Shown piece after piece: positions 51,066-59,973 of a DNA stretch of 64,000 nucleotides (position 1 is its first letter; each line of letters opens with the position of its first letter). The notes beneath the pieces were generated by a model. That model did no database searches. It saw only the letters and a list, made by a program, of their open reading frames with translations, and was not told the origin of the DNA. This DNA is from JAJECS01 sp965243625. GTDB lineage: Bacteria; Chloroflexota; UBA11872. The translations under genes and the position numbers were made by a program. The stretch lies in the NCBI GenBank assembly GCA_965243625.1, contig CBDEVI010000002.1, positions 496,001-560,000 of the forward strand, given 5' to 3'.

Positions 51066-53246
51066 ATGAAGGGCGAGATGCTGCAAATCCGATTGCGCGA
51101 TCGGTGGCGACGGATGCGAGCGGTTCTTGCGGCCGTCGCCATCGCCGCCGCGGCCGCGCTGGGCGCCTGGTCACCCGCGGCCGCTCTGGACTGCGAAGGC
51201 ATCCTCGTCGACGACGGCTGCCTCTTCACCATCACCGGCGGTGACACCCCGGATCCCGATGATGGCTACGCCGTCACCAACGCCGACGGCGTTCCGCTCT
51301 ACGACTTCATCCGCGAGCGCGACCTGAACGCCATTGGCTACCCCGTCAGCCAGCGCTGGGTCAGCGGTCCCTTCACCTTCCAGGCCTTCCAGAAGGTGAT
51401 TCTGCAGTGGGATCCCGGCAAGCAGCGCATGAACTACTACAACACCCTGGACGTCCTGGCGAACCGCTATCCCGAGATCGAGCTGCCCAACGTCCCACCC
51501 CACCAGGTGCTGGAGGCAGACCGCGGCGCCGACTTTGCCACCATCATCCGAAACCACCTGGCGCTCCTGGACCAGAACGACGCCATCAAGGCGCGCTTTC
51601 TCAGCGAGCCGGACTGGCTGAACCTCTACGGCCTGCCGATCCGCTACGAGGAGCGCGAGGTCAATGGCCATCCGCAGGGCCTGCAGTTGCTCCGCGCCCA
51701 GCGGACGGTGTTCGTCATCTGGAACGTGCCCGCGCCGGGAACAACCGTGGGCCGGGTGAATCTACAAAACGTCCCCGACAAGGTGAAGAAGCTCAGCAAC
51801 GTGATCATTCCGGATGCGGCAAAGGCGCTCCGCCGAGAACTCGATGCAACGCTGAGGGCCGCTCTTGCCTCCCTGCCATGGATCTCCGACGGCCTCACAT
51901 CCGTCGAGGAAGCGGCCGTTGCCCACCTGGAGCGGATTGTCAACGCATCCGAAGAGCTATCCCGCTATCTCACTGATGACGCGCGCATCCGGCTAATCCG
52001 AATGCAACCGACAGAAGCAACGCTTCCAGTCTTTCAATCTTTGGCCGATATCGCCGAATTCCCCTGGGTACAGGACGGGCTAACTCCCGCTGAAGACGCC
52101 CTGGCGAAGCGCCTTTACAACTCCGTCGACGATCTTCCGGCATTCATAACCCTCCTTGCTCAAAAGCCATGGGTCAGGGACGGGGTCGTCGAAAACGAGC
52201 TCGAAGTCATCGACCACTTATTCGGCATCGGCCACGCCGAACGACAATTCCTCAACGCGACGAATCCGGGAACTACCGAGGACACCATCGCTTACTACCT
52301 ATTGCGAATGCCCTTTCTCCATTCGATCGATCCATTTGACGCCCCGGCCGTCGAAAACTTGCATCGAATAGTCGCCCATGATCGAAACTATCTGCATCGG
52401 ATAGTCTCGCACCTCGCGGGTCAGGGCGGGATTACCGATCACCATGCCAAGATTGTCTCCGTTCTTTGGTATGTCGTGGTCGACCAACCAGAACTCCTGG
52501 ATGCCATGCTCGATCCAAGCAAGGTGTGGATCGAGGAGCGGCACATTGTGCTTCCGCACACCGGGCCAACGATCCTGGCCGTCATTCGAACCAGGCTTGG
52601 CGAAGAAGTCACCATGACCTACCTGGAAGGGGCCGTGCGCTCTGTCGAAGCGGCCATGAAACGGCCATTCCCAACCAACTATATTGCCTTGCACGTATCA
52701 GAAGTCGTTGATCCGTGGGGTGGATTGTTTCTTGGATCGCATATCGCAATACGTGAGGGATACGACGATCGGAATCACTATTTCCATAACAGTTCGAAAC
52801 CGACGATTCACCATGAAGTCGCGCACTACTATTGGCACACATGCCCCAGCTGGATTTGCGAAGGGGCCGCGGTGTTTCTCGAAATGCGAACCGGCGTCAT
52901 GGGATCGGGAAGGATCAAGCCCCTGCAAGACAGATGCGAAGACACGAGGATTCTTGAACTAACTTCCGGCTGGCACGAATGTCACTACTTCAACGGCGCG
53001 CTGATGTTCCACAACCTCTACTACGGCTTGGGAGAGGATCTATTCCTCAGGGGCTTCTGGCGACTCCATGACAGCGGCCAGGGAAGGGTTTCTCCAGGCA
53101 ACTGTGAGGGGATGGAAATTGGCCTCTGTCACCTCAGATTTGCCTTCATGACCGATGCCCCCGCAGCCGCCGCCTCCTTGGCAGACCGGTTCATCGGCGA
53201 ACTATATTTCGGCGAGGGGCGCACGGTGACCCAGGGCGCTCCGTAG
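51066..53246 (+). CDS. secreted gluzincin-type metalloprotease with shared N-domain
   Basis: 726 residues. Signal peptide, then the same N-domain as the previous gene up to Lys253. A middle region has three W(I/V)xDGLT-like helical units (LPWISDGLTSVEEAAVAHL; FPWVQDGLTPAEDALAKRL; KPWVRDGV). The catalytic site is HEVAHYYW (His583, Glu584, His587) with the third ligand Glu599 in WICEGAAVFLE, the gluzincin arrangement. Six or more cysteines in the last 150 residues suggest disulfides. Base composition becomes visibly less GC-rich after the shared domain, indicating a different origin of the protease part. Confidence 0.85.
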   Translation: MKGEMLQIRLRDRWRRMRAVLAAVAIAAAAALGAWSPAAALDCEGILVDDGCLFTITGGDTPDPDDGYAVTNADGVPLYDFIRERDLNAIGYPVSQRWVSGPFTFQAFQKVILQWDPGKQRMNYYNTLDVLANRYPEIELPNVPPHQVLEADRGADFATIIRNHLALLDQNDAIKARFLSEPDWLNLYGLPIRYEEREVNGHPQGLQLLRAQRTVFVIWNVPAPGTTVGRVNLQNVPDKVKKLSNVIIPDAAKALRRELDATLRAALASLPWISDGLTSVEEAAVAHLERIVNASEELSRYLTDDARIRLIRMQPTEATLPVFQSLADIAEFPWVQDGLTPAEDALAKRLYNSVDDLPAFITLLAQKPWVRDGVVENELEVIDHLFGIGHAERQFLNATNPGTTEDTIAYYLLRMPFLHSIDPFDAPAVENLHRIVAHDRNYLHRIVSHLAGQGGITDHHAKIVSVLWYVVVDQPELLDAMLDPSKVWIEERHIVLPHTGPTILAVIRTRLGEEVTMTYLEGAVRSVEAAMKRPFPTNYIALHVSEVVDPWGGLFLGSHIAIREGYDDRNHYFHNSSKPTIHHEVAHYYWHTCPSWICEGAAVFLEMRTGVMGSGRIKPLQDRCEDTRILELTSGWHECHYFNGALMFHNLYYGLGEDLFLRGFWRLHDSGQGRVSPGNCEGMEIGLCHLRFAFMTDAPAAAASLADRFIGELYFGEGRTVTQGAP

Positions 53247-53408
53247 GACGGTCCGCGCGTTGGGTTGAACACCGGCGGTCGGCGCATCTCGGAGCGCGGG
53301 CGTGGGCTCGTCCAGGGATGAGCGCGAGGGCCGCCCTGGCAGGCCATGCGTGCTGCCCGATGTCCGCGGCCGCGGCCAAACGCGGACAAATCTGCGATCG
53401 GCACGCTC

Positions 53409-54509
53409 CTACGCAATCGCCTCCTGCGTGGCGCGGTCGAACAGGTGCATGCGGTCCATCTCGAATGCCAGCTCGAAGGGCTGATTGGCCTGCGCCGTAG
53501 TCCGCGGGTCGACGCGGGCCACGAATGAGTCCGAGCCCGCCAGCATGTAGAGGATGACCTCGCTGCCCAGCGGCTCCATCACGTCGACGGTCGCCGTGAT
53601 GGTCGCCTCATGGTTCACGCCGCCCGCCGCGAATTGCGGGTCGGCGATGTTCTCCGGACGAATGCCGAAGATCACGTCCTTGCCGGCATGGGGCGCCACG
53701 GCATCGCGCCGGTCGGGCGGCACGGGAATCCGCAGCGTTTCCGTTTCCACCCACAGGCCGTCCTCGCCCGAGACGCGCGCGTCGAAGAAGTTCATCGCTG
53801 GGCTGCCGATGAATCCGCCGACGAACACGTTGCTCGGTGACGCATAGACCTCCTGCGGCGGCCCAAGCTGCTGCAAGACGCCGTCCCGCAGCACCGCGAT
53901 GCGCGTGCCCATGGTCATGGCTTCCATCTGGTCGTGCGTCACGTAGATCACCGTGGCCTGCAACCGCTCGTGCAGGCGAATCAGCTCGGCCCGCGTCTGC
54001 ACGCGCAGCTTGGCGTCCAGGTTGGACAGCGGCTCGTCCATCAGGAACACGGCAGGGTCGCGCACGATGGCCCGCCCAACCGCCACGCGCTGCCGCTGAC
54101 CGCCGGAAAGCGCGCGCGGCTTGCGCTCCATCAGCTCGCTGATGTTCAGCATGTCGGCGGCCTCGGCCACGCGCCGCTGAATCTCGGACTTGGGTGTCTT
54201 GCGCAGCTTCAAGCCAAACGCCAGGTTGTCGTAGACGCTCATGTGGGGATACAGCGCGTAGCTCTGGAACACCATGGCGATGTCGCGGTCCTTGGGCGGC
54301 ACGTCGTTCACCAGTCGGTCGCCGATGTAGATGTTGCCGCCCGTCAGCTCCTCCAGACCCGCGACCATCCGCAGCGTGGTGGACTTGCCACAGCCCGACG
54401 GACCGACAAGGACGAGAAACTCCCGGTCCTGGACCTCGATGGACACGTCGTCGACGGCGACAACGTCGCCAAACCGTTTCGTGACGTTATCAAGCGTGAC
54501 GCTGGCCAT
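53409..54509 (-). CDS. MalK/UgpC-type sugar ABC transporter ATPase
   Basis: 366 residues. Walker A GPSGCGKST, Q-loop VFQSYALYPHMSV, signature LSGGQRQRVAVGRA, Walker B VFLMDEPLSNLDAKLR, H-loop VTHDQ and the C-terminal TOBE regulatory domain (FGIRPENIADP). No permease or binding protein gene is adjacent, so it may serve several carbohydrate transporters, as MsiK does. ATG 54509 has GGGGAG seven bases upstream. Confidence 0.95.
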   Translation of the reverse strand: MASVTLDNVTKRFGDVVAVDDVSIEVQDREFLVLVGPSGCGKSTTLRMVAGLEELTGGNIYIGDRLVNDVPPKDRDIAMVFQSYALYPHMSVYDNLAFGLKLRKTPKSEIQRRVAEAADMLNISELMERKPRALSGGQRQRVAVGRAIVRDPAVFLMDEPLSNLDAKLRVQTRAELIRLHERLQATVIYVTHDQMEAMTMGTRIAVLRDGVLQQLGPPQEVYASPSNVFVGGFIGSPAMNFFDARVSGEDGLWVETETLRIPVPPDRRDAVAPHAGKDVIFGIRPENIADPQFAAGGVNHEATITATVDVMEPLGSEVILYMLAGSDSFVARVDPRTTAQANQPFELAFEMDRMHLFDRATQEAIA

Positions 54510-54988
54510 CGGCATGCTCCCCGCCCTGCCGAAGCCGCGGCGGCGCCACGGAGTCAGGCAAGGACAGAACTGTTCGGCAAAAGCCGTTCCTCACCCCGCC
54601 GGTCCACCCCACCGGCTTGCCCGCACGCTACCCAACCGCACCCCCCGCGTCAACGCGACGGGTGGGGCCCACTTTGAGTCAGTCGTTCCCGCGGAGCGAA
54701 ACTCTCGCCCAACCATTCGTCATTCCCGCGAAGGGAGACCCCTGCGTAACCCTTCGTCATTCCCGCGAAGGCGGGAATCCACCATTCAATGAACCTGGGC
54801 GCCGACAAGATGCGCCCGCTCATCCCCAAGCACGGCTGGATTCTGCAAAAGTCTCCGGAGGCGGAAATCCATGCCTCGCGTCACTTGCGACCCCATCGAC
54901 GGCCCCGTCCGTCGTTCCCTGGCCGACAGCTCACTGCGGGATTCTCTCAGGCAAAGTGACCTACCACCCGCTCTTTGCTAGGACTCAG
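54510..54988. other. repeat-containing intergenic region
   Basis: 479 bases without a gene; its main content is the 108-bp composite repeat and a half copy of the same repeat just before it (54717-54733). Confidence 0.6.
54744..54851. repeat. 108-bp composite repeat, copy 2
   Basis: Begins GCGTAACCCTTCGTCATTCC, ends GGATTCTGCAAAAG; ungapped match to 33583-33690. Confidence 0.75.
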
Positions 54989-55012
54989 ACTTAGTCATAT
55001 CCTTAGCTAATC
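54989..55012 (+). promoter_or_regulatory. conserved operator of the solo VapB-type gene
   Basis: ACTTAGTCATATCCTTAGCT followed by AATC, matching 55338-55361 at about 20 of 24 positions and containing the palindrome TTAGCTAA. It lies about 30 bases before the antitoxin start. Confidence 0.6.
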
Positions 55013-55041
55013 ACACGGGTGTGGCCCCCGAGGAGTCGCCA

Positions 55042-55284
55042 ATGACAACGGTGAACGTCCACGAAGCCAAGACCCACCTGTCCCGCCTGCTAGCACAAGT
55101 CGAGGCGGGTGAAGAAGTCACCATCGCCCGCAACGGCAAACCAGTCGCGCAGCTCGTGCGCTGCAAACGGCCCGGCAAGCGGAAGTTTGGCGCGATGAAG
55201 GGGAATAAGGAATGGGATGAGTTGAGCGACCTTGTATTGCAGCCGCTGCCGCCGGATGAGTTACGCCTCTGGGAAGGCGGCTGA
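55042..55284 (+). CDS. VapB/Phd-type antitoxin without toxin
   Basis: 80 residues. The first 35 residues (TVNVHEAKTHLSRLLAQVEA...) and the last ten (LPPDELRLWEGG) match the antitoxin at 55391; the middle differs. After its stop the sequence ACCGTGCGGCTG is identical to the start of the toxin in the second copy, then diverges, so the toxin has been deleted. GAGGAG precedes the ATG. Confidence 0.88.
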   Translation: MTTVNVHEAKTHLSRLLAQVEAGEEVTIARNGKPVAQLVRCKRPGKRKFGAMKGNKEWDELSDLVLQPLPPDELRLWEGG

Positions 55285-55337
55285 ACCGTGCGGCTGTCCG
55301 GCCGCGTCACGATTGCCCCCTTCTTGAAGACGCCCGG

Positions 55338-55361
55338 AGTTAGTCATATCATTAGCTAACT
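55338..55361 (+). promoter_or_regulatory. conserved operator of the second vapBC
   Basis: AGTTAGTCATATCATTAGCT followed by AACT: outer arms AGTTAG/CTAACT and inner palindrome TTAGCTAA. About 30 bases before the start, as in the first copy. Confidence 0.6.
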
Positions 55362-55390
55362 ACGCGGCTTGGGTACCCAAGGAGTCGACA

Positions 55391-55624
55391 ATGGCAACGG
55401 TGAACGTCCACGAGGCCAAGACCCATTTGTCCCGCCTGCTGGCGCAGGTCGAGGCGGGCGAAGAAGTCACCATCGCCCGCAACGGCAAGCCCGTGGCCCG
55501 GCTGGTGGCCGCGCGCGAGAGAGGTCGTCCCCAACCCGATGTATTCAAGGGAAGGGTCGTCGTTCCCGACAGCTTCTTCGACCCGCTTCCCGAGGAGGAG
55601 TTACGCCTGTGGGAAGGCGGCTGA
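55391..55624 (+). CDS. vapB: VapB/Phd-type antitoxin
   Basis: 77 residues: Phd N-terminal fold (ATVNVHEAKTHLSRLLAQVE, EVTIARNGKPVARLV) and a toxin-binding tail (VVVPDSFFDPLPEEELRLWE). It lies 3 bases upstream of the PIN toxin and shares operator and sequence with the solo antitoxin. Confidence 0.92.
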   Translation: MATVNVHEAKTHLSRLLAQVEAGEEVTIARNGKPVARLVAARERGRPQPDVFKGRVVVPDSFFDPLPEEELRLWEGG

Positions 55625-55627
55625 ACC

Positions 55628-56014
55628 GTGCGGCTGCTGCTCGACACCCATGCGTTCCTCTGGTGGCTCACGGAAAGCAGCCGCCTTTCCGAGGCGGTAC
55701 GCCGGGCTATTCTCGATCCGTCAAACCAAAAGCTGATTAGCGCCGCTTCCGCCTGGGAGATCACCACCAAGCACCGGCTGGGCAAGCTGCCGGGCGCCGA
55801 CCCGATCGCATCCGACGTTCCGGGCGCCATCGCCGACCAGGGCTTCGACGAGCTACCCATCACCGTCTCGGAAGCCGCGCGTGCCGGCGCTCTGCAGGGC
55901 CCGCTCAACGACCCTTTCGACCGCATGCTCATCGCCCAGGCGCTCTCACGCGACCTCGTGCTCGTCTCCAACGAAGCCACGTTTGACGGCTACGGCATTA
56001 GCCGCCTGTGGTGA
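55628..56014 (+). CDS. vapC: PIN-domain ribonuclease toxin (VapC)
   Basis: 128 residues. LLLDTHAFLWWL (Asp6), AASAWEITTKHRLGKL (Glu), LNDPFDRMLIAQAL (Asp) and LVSNEATFDGYGI (Asp) supply the metal site. GTG start, coupled to vapB. This LDTHxxLWW subgroup is widely paired with Phd-type antitoxins. Confidence 0.92.
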   Translation: MRLLLDTHAFLWWLTESSRLSEAVRRAILDPSNQKLISAASAWEITTKHRLGKLPGADPIASDVPGAIADQGFDELPITVSEAARAGALQGPLNDPFDRMLIAQALSRDLVLVSNEATFDGYGISRLW

Positions 56015-56153
56015 GGCGCGGTCACCTGTCGAAGAGACCCCAATAGACTCCCTCTCGAATCAACTGAGAGCCCCTGCGGGAATCTCCTCTGCCTCGAGGT
56101 TTTTTCGTCGCGCTAAAGCACCGTGGCGAGACGGAGCTACGCCCGGCGCAAGG

Positions 56154-56423
56154 CTAAGTCTCTCTCAGTAGCCTGTCGTATTCATGGTGCGGACCAATCC
56201 AGAACCACACGATGTCGCCTTGCTCCAGCACACCGAGCGCGCGATAGCCGATGCTCACGCGCGCCGAGTACACCGGACGCCTCCCGCTTACTCGCTTGAA
56301 CTCCAAGCTCGGATGATTGGGATCCGCCGCAAAGAAGCCGTAGGACTCTCGTGCCCTCCGCCGCACATGCTCGGGCAGGCGTCGATACGCGTCCCAAAAG
56401 CTCTTCTGCGTAAACGACCGCAC
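56154..56423 (-). CDS. RelE/ParE-superfamily toxin
   Basis: 89 residues: SFWDAYRRLPEHVRRRARES, HPSLEFKRVSG, YSARVSIGYRALGVLEQGD and the closing FWIGPHHEYDRLL, the GxHxxYxR-type end of the family. Likely a ribosome-dependent mRNase or gyrase-type toxin. It follows its antitoxin by 2 bases. Confidence 0.88.
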   Translation of the reverse strand: MRSFTQKSFWDAYRRLPEHVRRRARESYGFFAADPNHPSLEFKRVSGRRPVYSARVSIGYRALGVLEQGDIVWFWIGPHHEYDRLLRET

Positions 56424-56425
56424 AC

Positions 56426-56650
56426 CTACAGATCTTCCACCCGAAGGGGCTGCGTGCGGCCAGCGCGGTGCTCCGACAGCGCCTCATCGGCCAAACGTGC
56501 CAGCAAGTCATCCGATTCGGGGCTAGCAAACAGTTCGGCCCATCGCCGCTCCGATGCCAACTCAGCCAGCAAGAAGCGGGCAAATCTCTCCTGTTCCCCT
56601 TCAGGAAGCTCGGCAGCCCTCGCAAAAGCTTCGTCGAGAAGCTGTGTCAT
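56426..56650 (-). CDS. antitoxin partner of the RelE/ParE-type toxin
   Basis: 74 residues, acidic and helical (MTQLLDEAFARAAELPEGEQ; LLAELASERRWAELFASPES), the usual form of small antitoxins paired with this toxin type. GAGAGG lies just upstream of ATG 56650, preferred over the more distant in-frame start at 56686. Confidence 0.8.
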   Translation of the reverse strand: MTQLLDEAFARAAELPEGEQERFARFLLAELASERRWAELFASPESDDLLARLADEALSEHRAGRTQPLRVEDL

Positions 56651-56970
56651 CGATCCTCTCCCGCAGAAATAGGCACCGGCCGGCATTATCGTTCAGTACC
56701 GCAAGCGCGCACCTTCCCGCCGTCCGGTGGATGGTGGACGACATTGGCTCCGTCATTCCGGCGGCATGCCTGTCCAATACTCGATTCCGGGCCGGAATCC
56801 AGCGACTGCTGTGCCCGCTCTCACACGAGGAGCGGCGGGCTTCAGACGCGCCCCCAACGCCTTTCTTCAAAGCCATCATCGAGGTCGAGGGGGCTGGACC
56901 GCCACGACGCAGCGGAGCAACTCCACACGTTAGCCGTTGTGATCCGCCACCACGACGATCCAAGCCCACG
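56651..56970. other. intergenic region between antitoxin and yhaN-like gene
   Basis: About 320 bases; contains a CATTCCGGC-type repeat (56751-56802) and no supported gene. Confidence 0.6.
56751..56802. repeat. CATTCCGGC-type repeat with expanded centre
   Basis: CGTCATTCCGGCGGCATGCC ... GGGCCGGAATCCAG; the two arms are separated by a longer centre than in other copies. Confidence 0.6.
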
Positions 56971-59900
56971 TCACCCGGTGAGCCCGGGCGTCGCGACCAC
57001 AATGGCATCCGCCTGCGCGCTCGTGCGCTCGGCCCACGCTGGGTCGGCGGTGAAGAGGAACACCTGCCGCGACCGGCCGATCTCGCGCAACACGGCCATG
57101 CCGCGGCCGGTGCGCGACGGGTCCCAGTTCACGAACATTTCATCCATGAACAGCGGCAGCCGCTCGGCGTCCTCGCCCTCCACCTGGTCCACCATCGCGA
57201 GGCGTAGCGCCAGGTAGATCTGCTGCAGCGTGCCGCGGCTGAGGGGATGGCCCACCACGACGGGAAAATCCTCGCCGCGACGCCGCACGTGCAGGCGCAC
57301 CCCGTCGCCCGTCGAGTCGTCGGCGATCAGCCGGTCGTAGCGCCCGTCGGTGATGCTGGCCAGGTGGCCGCTCGCCGCCTCCAGCAGGGGCGATTGGTGC
57401 GCGTCCCGATAGGCCCGCTCGGCGGCGGAAACCGCCGTCGCCAGCAGCGCCAGCCGGTCGTGCGCGCGGTAGACATCCTCGAGCTCCGCCTGCGCCTCCT
57501 CGATTGCGCCCTGCACGTGCGCCGGGCCGGGCAGCGCTTCCATCGCTTGAACATCGCGGCTCAGGCCGCCGCGCTCATCGCGCAGGCCGTTCGCTTCCTC
57601 CTGCAACTCCGCCCCACGGCGCCGCAGCTCGACGCGGCGGTCGTCCGTGAGCTCGATGTCATCGCCCTCGGCCTCCAGCCGGTCGGCCTCGGCCACGCGC
57701 TCGCGCCAATTCGGCGTCTCGCGGTCGAGGTCGGCCCGCGCGCGTGCGGCCTCCGCTCGCGCTTCTCGCGCCTGCTCCAACCGTTCGAGACCCGCGTCGG
57801 CATCAGCGTTATGTGGATCAAGCCGTGCCAACTGAGTCTCGAGCAGCCCCAACTCGGTGTCGGCCCCGTCCCGCGCGTCACCGACCTGCCGCCGTTCGTC
57901 CTGCAGCTTGGCAACCGCCGCGGCGGCAGCCTCGGCCTCGCCCTTTGCCGACTCCGCCGCAGTCAGCATCCGGCCCAGTTCCGCCACCGCGGGAACGACG
58001 TCGGCCGTCGGGTCGAGGTCCAACTCGTCACGGAGCGCTTGCAGACGCCGGAGGCGTTGGTCGATACGCTCCTGCACCGTCCGGCGGTCCTCCGCCAGGG
58101 CATGTGTGCGCGCCAGCGAGTCGCGCAGCTCCTCCACGTCGCGCAGCAGGGTCTCGCGGGGGCGCTCCAACTGCACCGGGGCAATCGGGACGTCGGGAAG
58201 CAGCTCCAACCAGGCGTTTCGCGCCGCGGCGGCGGCCAGCGTGGCCTCGTCCTCACGACGCGCCGCATCCTCGATCGCCACCGTCGCGGTCGCGAGTCGC
58301 TGGTCGATGTCGGCAGCGCGTCGCGCCGCGTCGCGCTGGCGCATGGCGTCGTCCAGGGCGTCGGCGGCGCTCGTGTCCGGGGCTAATTCCGCACGTTTGC
58401 GCAGTGCCGCCGCGGCGGCCGGACCCGCGCCGGCGCGGCGCCGCGCGGTCACGATGCGTGAAAGGTCCACCGCCGCGGCCGCGGCCAACGACGCGCCCAC
58501 GCTCGCCAGAATGGCAAGGACCGTCCCGCCCAAGAAGATGCCGACAACGATGGCCGCCGCCCCGGCGAGCGCCACCAGCACCGGAATCGCAACTCGCCAG
58601 GCGCGTGACGGTGCGCCGCCGCCGGCGGCCGCCAGGGCCTCGGCCCGGCCGAGCTCGAGCAGGCTTTGCACGCGCCCATGGGCCTGCGCCAAGTCCGGGA
58701 CATCGCCCAGCGCCTCGCGCTCGCGCTGCGTGCGCTCCGCCGTTTCGGCCGCGTGCCGCTGCTCCACGGCTCGATAGTCGGCATCGGCGACGGCCACGGT
58801 CCAGGCCTCGAAGCGTCCGCGCGACTCGGCGACGCGCAGGTTTCGCAGCGTCTCCAGGGCGCCGGCGTCCAGATCCCGGTCCAGCACTCGCTCGCCGATC
58901 TGCCCGAAGCCGCCGCTCTCTTCTTGCAGGGCACCGGACATTTGCTCAATGCGCCGGTCATCCTCGACATGCAGCGGAATCTCGGCCTGCAATTCCAGGA
59001 TCAGGTCGCGGCGAGCGAGCGCCGTTTGCTGGGCCGGGTCGATCTCGAGGGCCTCGGCTAGCTGCTCGATCTCATGGTCGATCTCGCCGATCCGACGTTC
59101 GCCCAACGCGACGGCGTCGCGCAGCTCGGCACGCATGGCGCGTGGGTCCGGGCCGAAGTCGTCGTTTGCCACGAGCGATGCGGCCTGGGCATCCAAGGAA
59201 CCGGCCCGGCGCGCGCGGCGCACGATCGGCGACAGCGTGGCGTCCCGCTCCAGCATGACTTCAATGGCCTGAAGTCCTTGCGGCCCCTGGCCGATCGCCT
59301 CTAAGTCTTCGGCAATCCGGGCCAGACGATCCTGTTTGGCTTCGATCGCCGCCCGCCGCCCGCTGGCCGGCCGCAGCTCTTCGCGCAGCGCGCTCAGACG
59401 CTCGCGAATCTCGACAGCCCTTGGCCGGCCCCGGCGGTCGGGCCGCCAGAGCGCCTGGCGGTCCTGGTCCAGCTGCGACACCACCTCGCGCGCCGGCAGC
59501 AGGTAGCCAGACGACGCGCCGCCGAGCATGCGGTCCTCGACGCTCTCCCAGGATCGCGCGTCCAAGCCCAGCGCCTCGTCCTGCGTCACAGCATGCAGGT
59601 TCGTGAATACGGCACGAACCAGACTGCCGACCCAGGGCACGCGACGGTTCGCCAGATCGTCGGACCGGCCGTCGATCTGAATGGTCCCCATGGGACGCGA
59701 CGTCAGCCGCCGCGCGACGCGTACGCTGCGCCCGTCCCCCAGGCTCGCGAGCAGTGCCCCGCCTGGAAAGCCCCCGCCCCAGGGGCGTAATGGATGGTAC
59801 GCGGCCGTGGCCGGCGCGAAGCCGAACAGCGAAGTGGTCAGGAACTCGAACAGCGCCGACTTGCCCGTCTCGTTGTCACCGGCGATCACGACCACGCCAT

Positions 59901-59973
59901 GCTCGGCCAGACCGTGCTGGGTCCAGCCGCTGATTGGACCAAAGGCGTCGATCTCCCAACCGTCGATCCTCAT
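56971..59973 (-). CDS. YhaN-like SMC-type ATPase (SbcC-related)
   Basis: 1000 residues. Walker A GDNETGKSALFEFL near residue 32; long coiled-coil arms; a central hydrophobic hairpin (VAIPVLVALAGAAAIVVGIF; VLAILASVGASLAAAAAV) near 465-510; signature-like LSRGTLQQIYLALRLAMVDQ and Walker B LPLFMDEMFVNWD near the end. The membrane hairpin distinguishes YhaN-type proteins from SbcC/Rad50, which carry a zinc hook there. It overlaps the nuclease gene by ATGA, so the two form an exonuclease-ATPase complex, probably membrane-associated. Confidence 0.88.
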   Translation of the reverse strand: MRIDGWEIDAFGPISGWTQHGLAEHGVVVIAGDNETGKSALFEFLTTSLFGFAPATAAYHPLRPWGGGFPGGALLASLGDGRSVRVARRLTSRPMGTIQIDGRSDDLANRRVPWVGSLVRAVFTNLHAVTQDEALGLDARSWESVEDRMLGGASSGYLLPAREVVSQLDQDRQALWRPDRRGRPRAVEIRERLSALREELRPASGRRAAIEAKQDRLARIAEDLEAIGQGPQGLQAIEVMLERDATLSPIVRRARRAGSLDAQAASLVANDDFGPDPRAMRAELRDAVALGERRIGEIDHEIEQLAEALEIDPAQQTALARRDLILELQAEIPLHVEDDRRIEQMSGALQEESGGFGQIGERVLDRDLDAGALETLRNLRVAESRGRFEAWTVAVADADYRAVEQRHAAETAERTQREREALGDVPDLAQAHGRVQSLLELGRAEALAAAGGGAPSRAWRVAIPVLVALAGAAAIVVGIFLGGTVLAILASVGASLAAAAAVDLSRIVTARRRAGAGPAAAAALRKRAELAPDTSAADALDDAMRQRDAARRAADIDQRLATATVAIEDAARREDEATLAAAAARNAWLELLPDVPIAPVQLERPRETLLRDVEELRDSLARTHALAEDRRTVQERIDQRLRRLQALRDELDLDPTADVVPAVAELGRMLTAAESAKGEAEAAAAAVAKLQDERRQVGDARDGADTELGLLETQLARLDPHNADADAGLERLEQAREARAEAARARADLDRETPNWRERVAEADRLEAEGDDIELTDDRRVELRRRGAELQEEANGLRDERGGLSRDVQAMEALPGPAHVQGAIEEAQAELEDVYRAHDRLALLATAVSAAERAYRDAHQSPLLEAASGHLASITDGRYDRLIADDSTGDGVRLHVRRRGEDFPVVVGHPLSRGTLQQIYLALRLAMVDQVEGEDAERLPLFMDEMFVNWDPSRTGRGMAVLREIGRSRQVFLFTADPAWAERTSAQADAIVVATPGLTG

